From NCBI GenBank assembly GCA_963663265.2, contig CAXXXM010000002.1, positions 2,232,001 through 2,296,000 on the forward strand: a stretch of DNA of 64,000 nt, written 5' to 3'. The notes beneath the pieces are model-generated. The model saw nothing but the letters and a program-made list of their open reading frames with translations. It did no database searches and was not told where the DNA came from. The stretch comes from JAEXOD01 sp963663265 (GTDB taxonomy: Bacteria > Bacteroidota > Ignavibacteria > Ignavibacteriales > Melioribacteraceae). Of this stretch, positions 54,883 to 63,795 are shown in pieces (position 1 is the first letter of the stretch; each line of letters begins with the position of its first letter). The translations under genes and the position numbers were made by a program.

Positions 54883-55461
54883 ATGGAACTTGTATTATTG
54901 TTCGTTTCTTCTGCGTTAATTAACAACTTTGTACTTGCGTACTTTTTAGGTATTTGTCCTTTTATTGGAGTTTCCAATAAATTATCATCTGCTTTTTCAA
55001 TGGGTATTGCAACAACATTTGTAATGGTACTTACTGCAATTGTATCATGGTTAATTTACAATTTGATATTATTACCTAACCACTTAGACTATTTACAGTA
55101 CGTTGCGTTTATTCTTGTAATTGCTTCTTTAGTTCAATTTGTTGAAATGGTTATTAAAAAAGTAAGTCAGCCTTTATATAGAGCACTTGGAATTTTTCTG
55201 CCTTTAATTACTACAAACTGTGCAATTCTTGGGTTAGCTTTATTTATAGTATTAAAAGAATATGACTTTGCACAAAGCATAGTTTATGGATTTGGTGTAG
55301 GTGCAGGTTTTACTTTGGCTCTTGTAATTATGGCTGGTATTAGAGAAGAACTTGATTTGGCAGATGTTCCAAAACCATTTAGAGGAGCCCCAATTACTTT
55401 AGTTGTTGCCGGACTTTTAGCACTTGCGTTTATGGGATTTGCCGGATTAATAAATATTTAA
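54883..55461 (+). CDS. rnfA: Rnf complex subunit A
   Basis: 192 residues, homologous to RnfE with inverted topology. Motifs: 'LINNFVLAYFLGICPFIGVS', 'LITTNCAILGLALF' and 'SIVYGFGVGAGFTLALVIMA'. The Cys pair contributes to the membrane [2Fe-2S] site between RnfA and RnfE. Confidence 0.96.
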   Translation: MELVLLFVSSALINNFVLAYFLGICPFIGVSNKLSSAFSMGIATTFVMVLTAIVSWLIYNLILLPNHLDYLQYVAFILVIASLVQFVEMVIKKVSQPLYRALGIFLPLITTNCAILGLALFIVLKEYDFAQSIVYGFGVGAGFTLALVIMAGIREELDLADVPKPFRGAPITLVVAGLLALAFMGFAGLINI

Positions 55462-55473
55462 TGAAAATTTAGA

Positions 55474-56445
55474 GTGAAAACAAAAAAAATAAATATTGCC
55501 TTATTATTGCTTGTTGCGGCTATTGGCTGTAACAATAATTCTGATATAATTAAAAGGGAAACCTTTACAATGGGAACAATGATGGAAATTCAAGTTTCAG
55601 GTGTATCAGAAGAAACGGCAAATAAAGCAATAACTGAGGCTTTTAGAGAAATTGAAAAACTAAACAGTCTTTATTCTACGTATAAAAAAAATAATTATAT
55701 ATGGGATTTAAATAATGCAGTAAGTGATACAATTGTTGTTTTTCCTCAAACTTTTCAAATTTTGGAATTATGTGATACAGCATATAAACTAACAGATTGC
55801 AATTTTGATGCAGGCATTGGCAATTTTATTGAAATATTAGGGTTTGAAAAAGAGAAACCCAATTTCCCGGATGAAAAAGCCATAGAAAACGCATTAAAAA
55901 AGGTAGGATGGAAAAATGTTGTTTTACAAGCTGGAAATATCTTGATTAAGCCAAAAATAGTTAAACTGAGTTTTAATGCATTATTGCCTGGATTTGCAGC
56001 AGATATTGCAGGTGAAATTTTGGAAAAATTTGGGATTAGTGAATATTTAATTAATGCCGGTGGCGAAATTTATGGTGCTGGAAGAGAATGGACGATTGGA
56101 ATTCAACATCCCCGTAAAAAGAATGAACTTATGGGAACTCTTCTGATTGAAAACCTTGGTGTTGCCACGTCAGGCGATTATGAAAAATACTTTAAGAAAG
56201 ATAACAAGAGATTTTCTCATATTATAGACCCTTTAACAGGTTATCCAATAGATAGATGTGAAGCTGTTACAATTATTGCACCTACAACCGTTATGGCAGA
56301 TTATTTATCAACAGGAGTTTTTGTTGCCGGACCGGAAAAGGGGATGCAGATAATTGAAAAATTACCTAACGTAGAAGGTGTTATAGTTGATACTTTAGGT
56401 GTAATTCATGAATCATCAGGATTTAAGAAATATTTTCGGAGATAA
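55474..56445 (+). CDS. apbE: FAD:protein FMN transferase ApbE (lipoprotein, GTG start)
   Basis: ApbE attaches FMN covalently to Thr residues of RnfD and RnfG in the periplasm. The 323-residue protein starts at GTG 55474 with a lipoprotein signal ('INIALLLLVAAIGC'). Motifs: 'FTMGTMMEIQV', 'NFDAGIGNFIEILGF', 'LINAGGEIYGAG' and 'HIIDPLTGYPI' (FAD/Mg binding). Its location inside the rnf operon ties it to maturation of this complex. Confidence 0.93.
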   Translation: MKTKKINIALLLLVAAIGCNNNSDIIKRETFTMGTMMEIQVSGVSEETANKAITEAFREIEKLNSLYSTYKKNNYIWDLNNAVSDTIVVFPQTFQILELCDTAYKLTDCNFDAGIGNFIEILGFEKEKPNFPDEKAIENALKKVGWKNVVLQAGNILIKPKIVKLSFNALLPGFAADIAGEILEKFGISEYLINAGGEIYGAGREWTIGIQHPRKKNELMGTLLIENLGVATSGDYEKYFKKDNKRFSHIIDPLTGYPIDRCEAVTIIAPTTVMADYLSTGVFVAGPEKGMQIIEKLPNVEGVIVDTLGVIHESSGFKKYFRR

Positions 56446-56450
56446 TTTAA

Positions 56451-57254
56451 ATGGATATAACATTTATAATTGCAATTTCAACTTTAGGCGGAATGGGTTT
56501 GCTTTTTGCCGCCGGACTTGCAATAGCAGATAGAAAACTTAGAGTAGAAGATAATCCATTAATTGGAAAGATAGTTGACGTTTTACCCGGTGCAAATTGC
56601 GGAGGATGTGGACGTGCCGGTTGTTACGATTTTGCAACTAATGTTGTTGAAGGAACTGCACCGGTTAATGGGTGTCCGGTTGGTGGAACTGAAACGGCTC
56701 AACTTGTTGCTGCTATTATGGGCGTTGAAGCAGGCAATGCTGTTAAAATGATCCCTCGTGTTTTATGTCATGGAGGAAATAGTGAAGCAGTAAAAAAAAT
56801 GACCAAATATTATGGACCTATTAGTTGTTCTGCAATGGATTTAGTCTCCGGTGGAGACAAACTTTGCTTTTATGGTTGTTTAGGTGGTGGTGATTGCGTT
56901 GAAGCTTGTCCATTTAATGCAATGATAATGACTGAAAATGGGATACCAACAGTTGTTGAAGATTTGTGTACATCCTGCGGAATGTGTGTAAAAGCATGTC
57001 CGCGTAATATTATTGAAATGCATCCAATTGATAGAACAGTTTTTGTGTTTTGTAAAAATCACGACGACCCAAAAACTTCTAAAGAAGTTTGCCAGGTTGC
57101 CTGTTTAGGTTGTGGAATTTGTGCCCGTGCTTCTCAAGGCGGTATTAATATGGATAATAATTTAGGCGTTATTGATTATTCTAAATTAGATCCTTCGTTA
57201 ATCCCTTTTGAAAAATGTAGAACAGGTGCTATTAAAGATATTGGTGCTAATTAA
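56451..57254 (+). CDS. rnfB: Rnf complex subunit B
   Basis: The ferredoxin-interacting subunit, 267 residues: one N-terminal membrane helix ('TFIIAISTLGGMGLLFAAGL'), a CxxCxxxxC-type [4Fe-4S] motif ('NCGGCGRAGCYDFA'), and ferredoxin motifs 'CLGGGDCVEACPFNAM' and 'CTSCGMCVKACPRN'. A further Cys-rich segment 'CQVACLGCGICARAS' follows. It is last in the operon, an order also seen in other Bacteroidota-like rnf clusters. Confidence 0.95.
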   Translation: MDITFIIAISTLGGMGLLFAAGLAIADRKLRVEDNPLIGKIVDVLPGANCGGCGRAGCYDFATNVVEGTAPVNGCPVGGTETAQLVAAIMGVEAGNAVKMIPRVLCHGGNSEAVKKMTKYYGPISCSAMDLVSGGDKLCFYGCLGGGDCVEACPFNAMIMTENGIPTVVEDLCTSCGMCVKACPRNIIEMHPIDRTVFVFCKNHDDPKTSKEVCQVACLGCGICARASQGGINMDNNLGVIDYSKLDPSLIPFEKCRTGAIKDIGAN

Positions 57255-57272
57255 AATTTAACGATATTTATT

Positions 57273-58050
57273 GGGGAACTCACCCCGATTACTTTTGGCT
57301 AACGCCTCGTAATCTGCCCCTCTCTTGAAAATAGAGGGGCAAATTATTTGTGTTCTTTGCTTTATCCATGGGCGGTTGTGATTGAGCGTATTTTATAATA
57401 GGGGAATAATTTTCTGGGCGGTCATGGTCTTACCATGACCGAATGTGTCTTGTATGAAAACCGGTGTTGTTAGATAAAATTTATAGTGTCACGGTGAGAC
57501 CGTGACACCCATGAACTTGATTTTCGACTTTTGCAACACCTACGACCATGACACCCGAGTTTGTGATTCCCGAGTTTCGAAAGATGTTTGTTGCTAAAAA
57601 TAGGGAACTCACCCCGATTACTTTTGGCTAACGCCTCGTAATCTGCCCCTCTCTTGAAAATAGAGGGGCAAATTATTTGTGTTCTTTGTTTGTAGATATT
57701 TCCTTTAAGGGGTTGGAGCAGCAGAAAAGTTTGCATGGGTGTCACGGTCTGAACCGTGACACAATAAAATGAAAATGGCTTTCGTTAATTGAAAGTTGTT
57801 GATTGGTGATAATGGGGAACTCACCCCGATTACTTTTGGCTAACGCCTCGTAATCTGCCCCTCTCTTGAAAATAGAGGGGCAAATTATTTGTGTTCTTTG
57901 CTTTATCCATGGGCGGTTGTGATTGAGCGTATTTTATAATAGGGGAATATTTTTCGGGCGGTCATGGTCTTACCATGACCGAATGTGTCTTGTATGAAAA
58001 CCGGTGTTGTTAGATAAAATTTATAGTGTCACGGTGAGACCGTGACACCC
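57273..58050. repeat. Repeated intergenic block (two full copies, one partial)
   Basis: A ~238-bp sequence at 57273-57510 is repeated almost exactly at 57814-58050, and its first ~88 bp again at 57603-57690. Each full copy holds three hairpins: a gcccctct/agaggggc stem, a 'ggtcatggt/accatgacc' stem (57419-57441 in copy 1) and a 'gtcacggt/accgtgac' stem (57486-57508). There is no ORF. The copies look recently amplified. The region 57511-57602 and 57690-57813 holds further broken hairpins of the same families. Confidence 0.85.
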
Positions 58051-58157
58051 CAGAGCAAGATGTTGATTGGTGATAATGGGGAACACACCCCCTTTATAAA
58101 AATCAATGGGGATTAAGAAAACACGTTATTTAGTAGATTATAAAAAGAAAGATTAAA

Positions 58158-58598
58158 ATGAATAAAGAAGAATTAATAGAAGAAGGTGTTGTACTAACAT
58201 CACAAGATGGTAAGGCGGAAATAATGGTTATTAATTCCGATAGCTGTGAGGAATGTTCTGCTAAAATATATTGTAAACCTGCAAGTGAAGATAAAAAAAC
58301 GCTGCTTGTAAAAGATCCATTTGGAGTAAAACCGGGTGATAAAGTAAAGGTATCACTACAAGGAGCAAATCTTTTTAAGGCTTCCGGAGTTTTATATGGT
58401 ATTCCGCTTATTATTTTAATTGGGGGAATATTATTAGGAGTAACTATTTTTGAAAATTCTTCAAATAAAGAAGTGTATGCGTTTTTATTAAGCATTTCGG
58501 CTTGTGCTTTATATTATTTAGTTGTTTATATAATTACAAAGAACAAGCCCGAAAATATTGAACTTCCTGTAATAACATTTGTTAGCAGGCAGGAATAA
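58158..58598 (+). CDS. RseC/MucC-like membrane protein
   Basis: 146 residues. An N-terminal soluble part with Cys residues in 'SCEECSAKIYC' (CxxCxxxxxC type) is followed by two membrane helices (about 78-98 'VLYGIPLIILIGGILLGVTI' and 103-123). It matches the RseC (SoxR-reducing system) family, which in many genomes sits next to rnf genes. It is about 900 bp downstream of rnfB across the repeat block, so the linkage is likely but a separate promoter is needed. Confidence 0.85.
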   Translation: MNKEELIEEGVVLTSQDGKAEIMVINSDSCEECSAKIYCKPASEDKKTLLVKDPFGVKPGDKVKVSLQGANLFKASGVLYGIPLIILIGGILLGVTIFENSSNKEVYAFLLSISACALYYLVVYIITKNKPENIELPVITFVSRQE

Positions 58599-58600
58599 AA

Positions 58601-59203
58601 TTACTTTTTATCTTTCTTTTCTTTGTGTTCGGGTTTATCATCCCCAATTGTTTCTTTGAACTTGTTTAAAGAAGGTATGTTAAATTTACCGCCAAGTTTT
58701 CCTAATGCAGCTACGTCTAACTTGCCAACAATATTTACAAAGTTAACACTTTGATTATTTCTTTTAACAATTACTACTAAACCACATATCTCGTTTTGAG
58801 AATCATTTTTTAGGAAAACAGCAATTTGTCCTTTTTTATCAACCTTAGAGACAATTCTATCCCAATTTTTATTTAGAAGGTTTTTGCTTGTTTCTTCAAT
58901 TTTAGAATCAACATCTTTCATGTTTTTTTCAGTTACCCCATAACCACTAACTCTAATCAGTTTAATATTTCCCAATGCTTTTTCAAATTCAGGGTCTTCG
59001 TTGTTTGACATCTTTGAAATAGATTTTAGAATAGGTTCATCAAGCAATACTTCTGTTTCATCCGGACCGGATTGTAAATAGGATAAATCACCAAAATCAT
59101 AATAACCGGGTTCGTTAATGGCTCCGCTCTGTTCTTTTTGTGCAAGCAAAGTGGTTACGCTCAAAATAAAAACAGCGGCAAATAAATATTTTATAGTTCT
59201 CAT
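58601..59203 (-). CDS. DUF4252-like exported protein
   Basis: 200 residues: signal peptide ('YLFAAVFILSVTTLLAQ') and a domain resembling DUF4252 ('VSGYGVTEKNM', 'NEICGLVVIVKRNNQSVNFV', 'IVGKLDVAALGKLGGKFNIP'). Such genes typically lie downstream of ECF sigma/anti-sigma pairs, as here. Function is unknown. It begins 11 bp after the anti-sigma stop. Confidence 0.75.
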   Translation of the reverse strand: MRTIKYLFAAVFILSVTTLLAQKEQSGAINEPGYYDFGDLSYLQSGPDETEVLLDEPILKSISKMSNNEDPEFEKALGNIKLIRVSGYGVTEKNMKDVDSKIEETSKNLLNKNWDRIVSKVDKKGQIAVFLKNDSQNEICGLVVIVKRNNQSVNFVNIVGKLDVAALGKLGGKFNIPSLNKFKETIGDDKPEHKEKKDKK

Positions 59204-59214
59204 GTTAGTTCTCC

Positions 59215-59763
59215 TTAATTTAATAAGTTGTTAATAATTATTAGTCCTTCATTAATAGGTTCGGCTACTTGTTTAATCATTATTTCGGCAGCCACTTCTT
59301 TTTTTGTTTGAACCAAAACATCGCCAACCAAAGCAAGTGCAAATTTTGCTTGTGCATTTGCTTCTGTTATTTCAGCTTTAGTAAACCGTTCTTTATATGT
59401 TATTTGTTGCACCGGTGACTTGAATAATAAATTACCAACAATTGCTGCTGTAATAAGTAAAATTGCAGTTGAAGGTACGTAAGGTTTTTCAATAAATAAA
59501 AGATAAAGTTCTGCAAATAATGGGATATGACTTCCTTTTGATTTTGTTAATTTTTCACTCAATTTTAAATCAAAAGATGGATCCATTTCAAAATGTTTCA
59601 TTGTATGAATCGTTCTTTTTGTTTTTCTATATTCAAAAAATACTTTTCTGATTTCACCATTAGTGATAACTTTTGCATATATAGAAATTTTATCGGCAAT
59701 TGAACCGTCTCCATAAGCCGTTGTAATTATTTTATTTAAAAGTTTTTCATTAATATTATGCAT
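59215..59763 (-). CDS. Candidate anti-sigma factor
   Basis: 182 residues. The N-terminal ~85 residues are soluble and charged, then one membrane segment ('STAILLITAAIVGNLLF') and a periplasmic C-terminal part. The start overlaps the sigma factor stop by 8 bp, the typical layout of ECF sigma/anti-sigma pairs. No zinc-anti-sigma HxxxCxxC motif is visible. The assignment rests on topology and position. Confidence 0.6.
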   Translation of the reverse strand: MHNINEKLLNKIITTAYGDGSIADKISIYAKVITNGEIRKVFFEYRKTKRTIHTMKHFEMDPSFDLKLSEKLTKSKGSHIPLFAELYLLFIEKPYVPSTAILLITAAIVGNLLFKSPVQQITYKERFTKAEITEANAQAKFALALVGDVLVQTKKEVAAEIMIKQVAEPINEGLIIINNLLN

Positions 59764-60271
59764 AATTTTTTAAGTCCTCTTGAAGCATTCTGCGTGCTCT
59801 TAATAAATAAACTTTAACTGAGTTAATTGGTATATCTAATGTTTGTGCAATTTCTTTATATTTTAGTTCATTTATTTCGTATAAAACAAAAATTGTTCGT
59901 AAATTTTCAGGCAAATTTTGGATAGCCAGTTTAATTTTATCAGAAAGAGACTGGGATTCCAGAATTTTTAATGGATTATTTGACGAACTATTATCGAAAA
60001 ATTCATCTTCAAACTGTTCGTCAATTTCAACTTCGTTATTGGTATAAATTTTTCGTTTACGCAATAAATCGATACAAAGATTACGCGTAGTTCTTATTAT
60101 CCAAACTTTTGCAGACGAAAATTTAAAATTATCCATATTTTCCCAAATTTTAATCATAACTTCTTGGGTTATATCTTCTGCATCCATTTTATTTTTCACA
60201 AGGTAAAACGAAAAATTATAGATGTCTTTTTTATAGTTTTTAATTAGATAATTGAACTTTATACTTTTCAT
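59756..60271 (-). CDS. ECF-type RNA polymerase sigma factor
   Basis: 171 residues. Region 2: 'DIYNFSFYLVKNKMDAEDIT' with 'QEVMIKIWENMDNFKFS' and 'WIIRTTRNLCIDLLRKRK'. Region 4: 'LPENLRTIFVLYEINELKYK' then 'EIAQTLDIPINSVKVYLLRA'. There is no region 1 or 3, as in ECF sigma factors. It is first in a three-gene unit with the anti-sigma and DUF4252-like genes. Confidence 0.93.
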   Translation of the reverse strand: MKSIKFNYLIKNYKKDIYNFSFYLVKNKMDAEDITQEVMIKIWENMDNFKFSSAKVWIIRTTRNLCIDLLRKRKIYTNNEVEIDEQFEDEFFDNSSSNNPLKILESQSLSDKIKLAIQNLPENLRTIFVLYEINELKYKEIAQTLDIPINSVKVYLLRARRMLQEDLKNYA

Positions 60272-60506
60272 AAATAATTGTTTACTAAAAAGACGTTCAT
60301 AAAAACAAAATGTTACAAATTCAATGATAAAATTTTTAGTGTGTGATTTCGATTACATAAATATACAGTACACTTGTATTACTGTTTGCAAAATAGTACA
60401 ATTGTAAGACAAATTTGTTACAGTTTTGTTTGTTAGGAGAAAAAAAACAAATAATTCATAATGGAACACAATTTGAAGTACAAAATTAAACTTCTACGGA
60501 GAAAAA

Positions 60507-61145
60507 ATGAAAAAACTGATTTTGATGTTTTTATTTGTAAGTTTTGCTGCAATAAATGCACAATTCAATTCTGCTGCCATTAAACTTGGATATTTTTCAC
60601 CGAGTGTATCTGACGGAGGTTTTATAATAGGTTATGAGGGAGGGAAGTATATAGATGAAAATTTTAGAATTGGTTGGAGTGCTGATTGGTTTCACAAAGA
60701 GTATATTGATAAAAGCTTAATTGGTGAGTTTAATGAAATTCCAGGTTCGCTTGATTATACAGTTAACGAATTACGAGCTGAGACAAATATACACCAAATA
60801 CCATTAATGGGAACAATGACGGCAAGTTTTCCTGTTGCACCTCGTTGGAAAGCATTTGTAACCGCTTCTTTGGGTTTAGATATTTTATTAATTGTATATA
60901 ATAGCTACGAAAATCCTTCGGAAGATGATATTCATGGTGCATTTGACTTTGCATGGCGTTTAGGTGGAGGTGCTTCTTATCAATTAGGAAGAAGATCGGA
61001 AATTTTTGGAGAAATAGTTTATCATAATTCAACTCCAAGCTGGACTTATGATGTTGTTGATGGAAATGGAAAAAAACACACTTTTGAGCGTGAGTTTGAT
61101 ATGAGCGGTTTTTTAACTCGTATTGGAGTAAGGTTTTATTATTAA
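60507..61145 (+). CDS. Small outer-membrane beta-barrel protein
   Basis: 212 residues: signal peptide ('LILMFLFVSFAAINAQ') and a barrel-like pattern ('AAIKLGYFSPSVSDGGFIIG', 'ENFRIGWSADWFHKEYID', 'MTASFPVAPRWKAFVTASLG', 'YQLGRRSEIFGEIVYHNS') ending in 'GFLTRIGVRFYY' with a terminal aromatic. Divergent from the sigma factor gene, it is a possible target of that sigma factor. No specific function recognised. Confidence 0.75.
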   Translation: MKKLILMFLFVSFAAINAQFNSAAIKLGYFSPSVSDGGFIIGYEGGKYIDENFRIGWSADWFHKEYIDKSLIGEFNEIPGSLDYTVNELRAETNIHQIPLMGTMTASFPVAPRWKAFVTASLGLDILLIVYNSYENPSEDDIHGAFDFAWRLGGGASYQLGRRSEIFGEIVYHNSTPSWTYDVVDGNGKKHTFEREFDMSGFLTRIGVRFYY

Positions 61146-61460
61146 TCTTTTTAAAATAGGGAGTGAGCGGATAGTTAGGTTGTTATGTCAAAGGCGGTAT
61201 TTTTACCGCCTTTTTAATTTTATTCTACATTTAATAAAGTAATCTTCACATAATCGAAAATCAATCTTTGTTTATGAGTTATTTAAAGGACTTTTGGGTA
61301 ATATTATTATTGATATTTAATTAAAAATAGACTAATATTAAACAGAAAAAATTGGGAAATCCTAAATAATTTTGAAAGAATTAACCTTTATTTTATACTT
61401 GTAGAATTAAAGAAAAGAAATAATAGATAATGAAAAAAAAGTGAGGAAGGAGTAAGTTAA
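61146..61460. other. Spacer before the TPR gene
   Basis: Besides the terminator at 61191-61216, this 315-bp AT-rich stretch shows only the ribosome-binding site of the TPR gene. No gene or clear promoter was recognised. Confidence 0.5.
61191..61216 (+). terminator. Terminator of the outer-membrane protein gene
   Basis: The 9-bp perfect stem aaggcggta/taccgcctt with TTTT loop is followed by TTTAATTTT. It lies 45 bp after the stop. Confidence 0.9.
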
Positions 61461-63137
61461 ATGACCGTAGAACAATACATTAAAGGTGGTAATAAGGCAT
61501 ATAATGAAAAAAAATATGATGAAGCGATAAAAAACTACAAACGAGCAATAGATAAAAACCCGGGATGTATTATTGCATTTGTTAACCTTGGTAATGCTTT
61601 CTCTCAACAGGGTAAATATGCTAAAGCAATCAAAAATTATAAGCGAGCGATAGAAATATTTCCTGAATATAATGTTGCATTTTGTAATCTTGGGATTACT
61701 TATGGTGACCAAGGCAAGTATGAAGAAGCGATAAAAAGTTTCATGCGGGCGATAGAAATAAATCCTGATGATGAGGTTGCACATAACAATCTTGGCAGCA
61801 CTTATGATGACCAAGGCAAGTATGATGAAGCCATAAAGAGTTACATGCGAGCGATAGAAATAAATCCTGAATATGCTGATGCATTCTTTAATCTTGGAAA
61901 TGCTTATAGAAGTCAAGGTAAAATTGACGATACAATAATGAATTATTTGCGTGCAATAGAATTAAACCCGGAATATACTGCTGCGTATTTTAATCTGGGT
62001 TTTTTTTACTATAATCAAAAAATGTATTCCGAAGCGATAAAATGTTATATGCAAGTGATAGAAATAAATCCTGAATATTCTGATACCTATAATAAACTTG
62101 GCAATGCTTATTATGAACAAGAAGAGTATGATGAAGCAATAAAAAGTTACATTAGAATGATAGAAATAAATCCCGAATATTCTGCGGCATATAATAATCT
62201 TGGCGATGCTTATTATGAACAAAGGAAGTACAATGAAGCAATTAACAGCTATAAGCGAGCAGTAGAAATAGATCCCAAAGATGATGTCTTATATAACAAA
62301 ATCGGTAATGCATATGATGAGCAAGGGAAGCACAATGAAGCAATAAAAAGTTACAAGCGAGCGATAGAAATTAATCCGAGAAATGCTCGTGCATTTTATA
62401 ACATTGGCTGCGATTACTTTAATCAAGGCAGGTATGATGAAGCAATAAAAAGTTACACACGGGCAATAGAAATAAAGCCGGAATCTGTTGCTGCTTATTA
62501 TAACCTTGGTTGTACTTATGCAACCCTTGAGGAGTATGAAAATGCGATAAAAAGTTATATGCGAGCGATTGAAATAAATCCAAAACATGCAGGTATTTTT
62601 TATAACCTTGGTAATATTTACTATACTCAAGGTAAATATGATGAAGCAATAATAAGCTACGAGCGAGCGGTAGAAATAAATCCCGAAGATGCTGTTACAC
62701 ATAGCAACCTTGGAAATGCTTATAGAAGGCAAGGTAAAAATACTGAAGCGATAAAAAGCTACATGCAAGCTATAAAAATAAATCCAAAAGATGCTGATGC
62801 ATATAATAACCTTGGGATTGCTTATGCTGATAAAGGTGAGAATGTAGAAGCGATAAAAAGCTATAGACGAGCGATAGAAATAGACCCTGAATTAGATGTT
62901 GCATATAACAATCTGGGTTTAGTTTATTGTGAACAAAAAAACTATACAGAAGCAGCAAATTGTTACACCCGAGCGATAGAAATAAATCCTGACTCGCCCC
63001 ATGCATACAACAATCTTGGCAACGTTTATTTTTATCTCAGTGATTATACAAAACAAATTGAATTTTATAGAAAAGCTGCAGATTTAGGGGATACAGGATG
63101 CCAAAGATGGTTGAATGACAATGGATATATCAAGTGA
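61461..63137 (+). CDS. All-TPR repeat protein
   Basis: 558 residues composed almost entirely of about 16 near-identical 34-residue tetratricopeptide repeats, for example 'AYNNLGNVYFYLSDYTKQIE' and 'EEAIKSFMRAIEINP'. Repeat consensus: 'YDEAIKSYxRAIEINPEx'. It starts with one partial repeat and ends with a Sel1-like last unit ('KAADLGDTGCQRWLNDNGY'). There is no signal peptide, so it is a probable cytoplasmic scaffold. The high internal similarity suggests recent repeat expansion. A GGAAGGAG about 9 nt upstream is a strong ribosome-binding site for the ATG at 61461. Confidence 0.9.
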   Translation: MTVEQYIKGGNKAYNEKKYDEAIKNYKRAIDKNPGCIIAFVNLGNAFSQQGKYAKAIKNYKRAIEIFPEYNVAFCNLGITYGDQGKYEEAIKSFMRAIEINPDDEVAHNNLGSTYDDQGKYDEAIKSYMRAIEINPEYADAFFNLGNAYRSQGKIDDTIMNYLRAIELNPEYTAAYFNLGFFYYNQKMYSEAIKCYMQVIEINPEYSDTYNKLGNAYYEQEEYDEAIKSYIRMIEINPEYSAAYNNLGDAYYEQRKYNEAINSYKRAVEIDPKDDVLYNKIGNAYDEQGKHNEAIKSYKRAIEINPRNARAFYNIGCDYFNQGRYDEAIKSYTRAIEIKPESVAAYYNLGCTYATLEEYENAIKSYMRAIEINPKHAGIFYNLGNIYYTQGKYDEAIISYERAVEINPEDAVTHSNLGNAYRRQGKNTEAIKSYMQAIKINPKDADAYNNLGIAYADKGENVEAIKSYRRAIEIDPELDVAYNNLGLVYCEQKNYTEAANCYTRAIEINPDSPHAYNNLGNVYFYLSDYTKQIEFYRKAADLGDTGCQRWLNDNGYIK

Positions 63138-63795
63138 AGACTACCTCTTGGGTGGATGTTGCAAAACTCGTAAATTCCAATCTCGGTCGTCATCGGTTGT
63201 ACCGTGACGCAAGAATTATTATTCAAAACACTGTTTTTTTAGCTGTTTTCATGCAAAATTTATTCGGTCATGGTAAGACCATGACCGCCATGGATATCTT
63301 TCCCCAATTATGAAACATCCACGACCATGACCGCCCAGGAATTATTCCTCGATTTTGCAACATCTGCGAAACGAGTGACAAGAAGCGTGAAACTCGATGA
63401 GGAAATATTAATATTTCTGAATAAAATAATTAAAAGCACCTTTGACTTTGGAAAAGTCAAACGTCGTTAACATGTGAAAAGAAAAGAAGTTAGCACTTCA
63501 GAGAAGTGCCATATGTTCTACACGAAATGTAAATGATGGTATGGTTTTGTGCGACTTCCTGAAGTCGAATTTACTTTACATTGCACTATTAACGACATGT
63601 GATTGCTCCGCAATCAAAAAAAAAGTAACGAGTGACGGTGTGACAAGTGACGAAAAATTTGCAAAAGATTAATCCCAAAAATCTTATAAGTCCCAAGAAT
63701 CACCGTTCAGACAATGTTTTTGTATTTTGAAACATCCACCTTGGTAGTCTCTTTAGCGTTTTTTGTGTCTTTAAATAGTTGAAAACGGTTGATTT
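63138..63795. repeat. Third intergenic cluster of dispersed hairpins
   Basis: From left to right: a 'gttgcaaaactc' word and the gtca/tgac hairpin (about 63188-63210); a 'ggtcatggt/accatgacc' hairpin (63265-63287); type I minus element (63443-63509); type I plus element (63552-63616); GTGAC words (63625-63650); and degenerate 'aatccc...gttcagacaatg' sequence (about 63670-63720). No gene is seen. Confidence 0.75.

Noticed and set aside
57470..57745. Minus-strand open frame of 91 codons in the repeat block
   Set aside because: It is made of the repeated hairpins and has no start context, homologous look or conservation signal.
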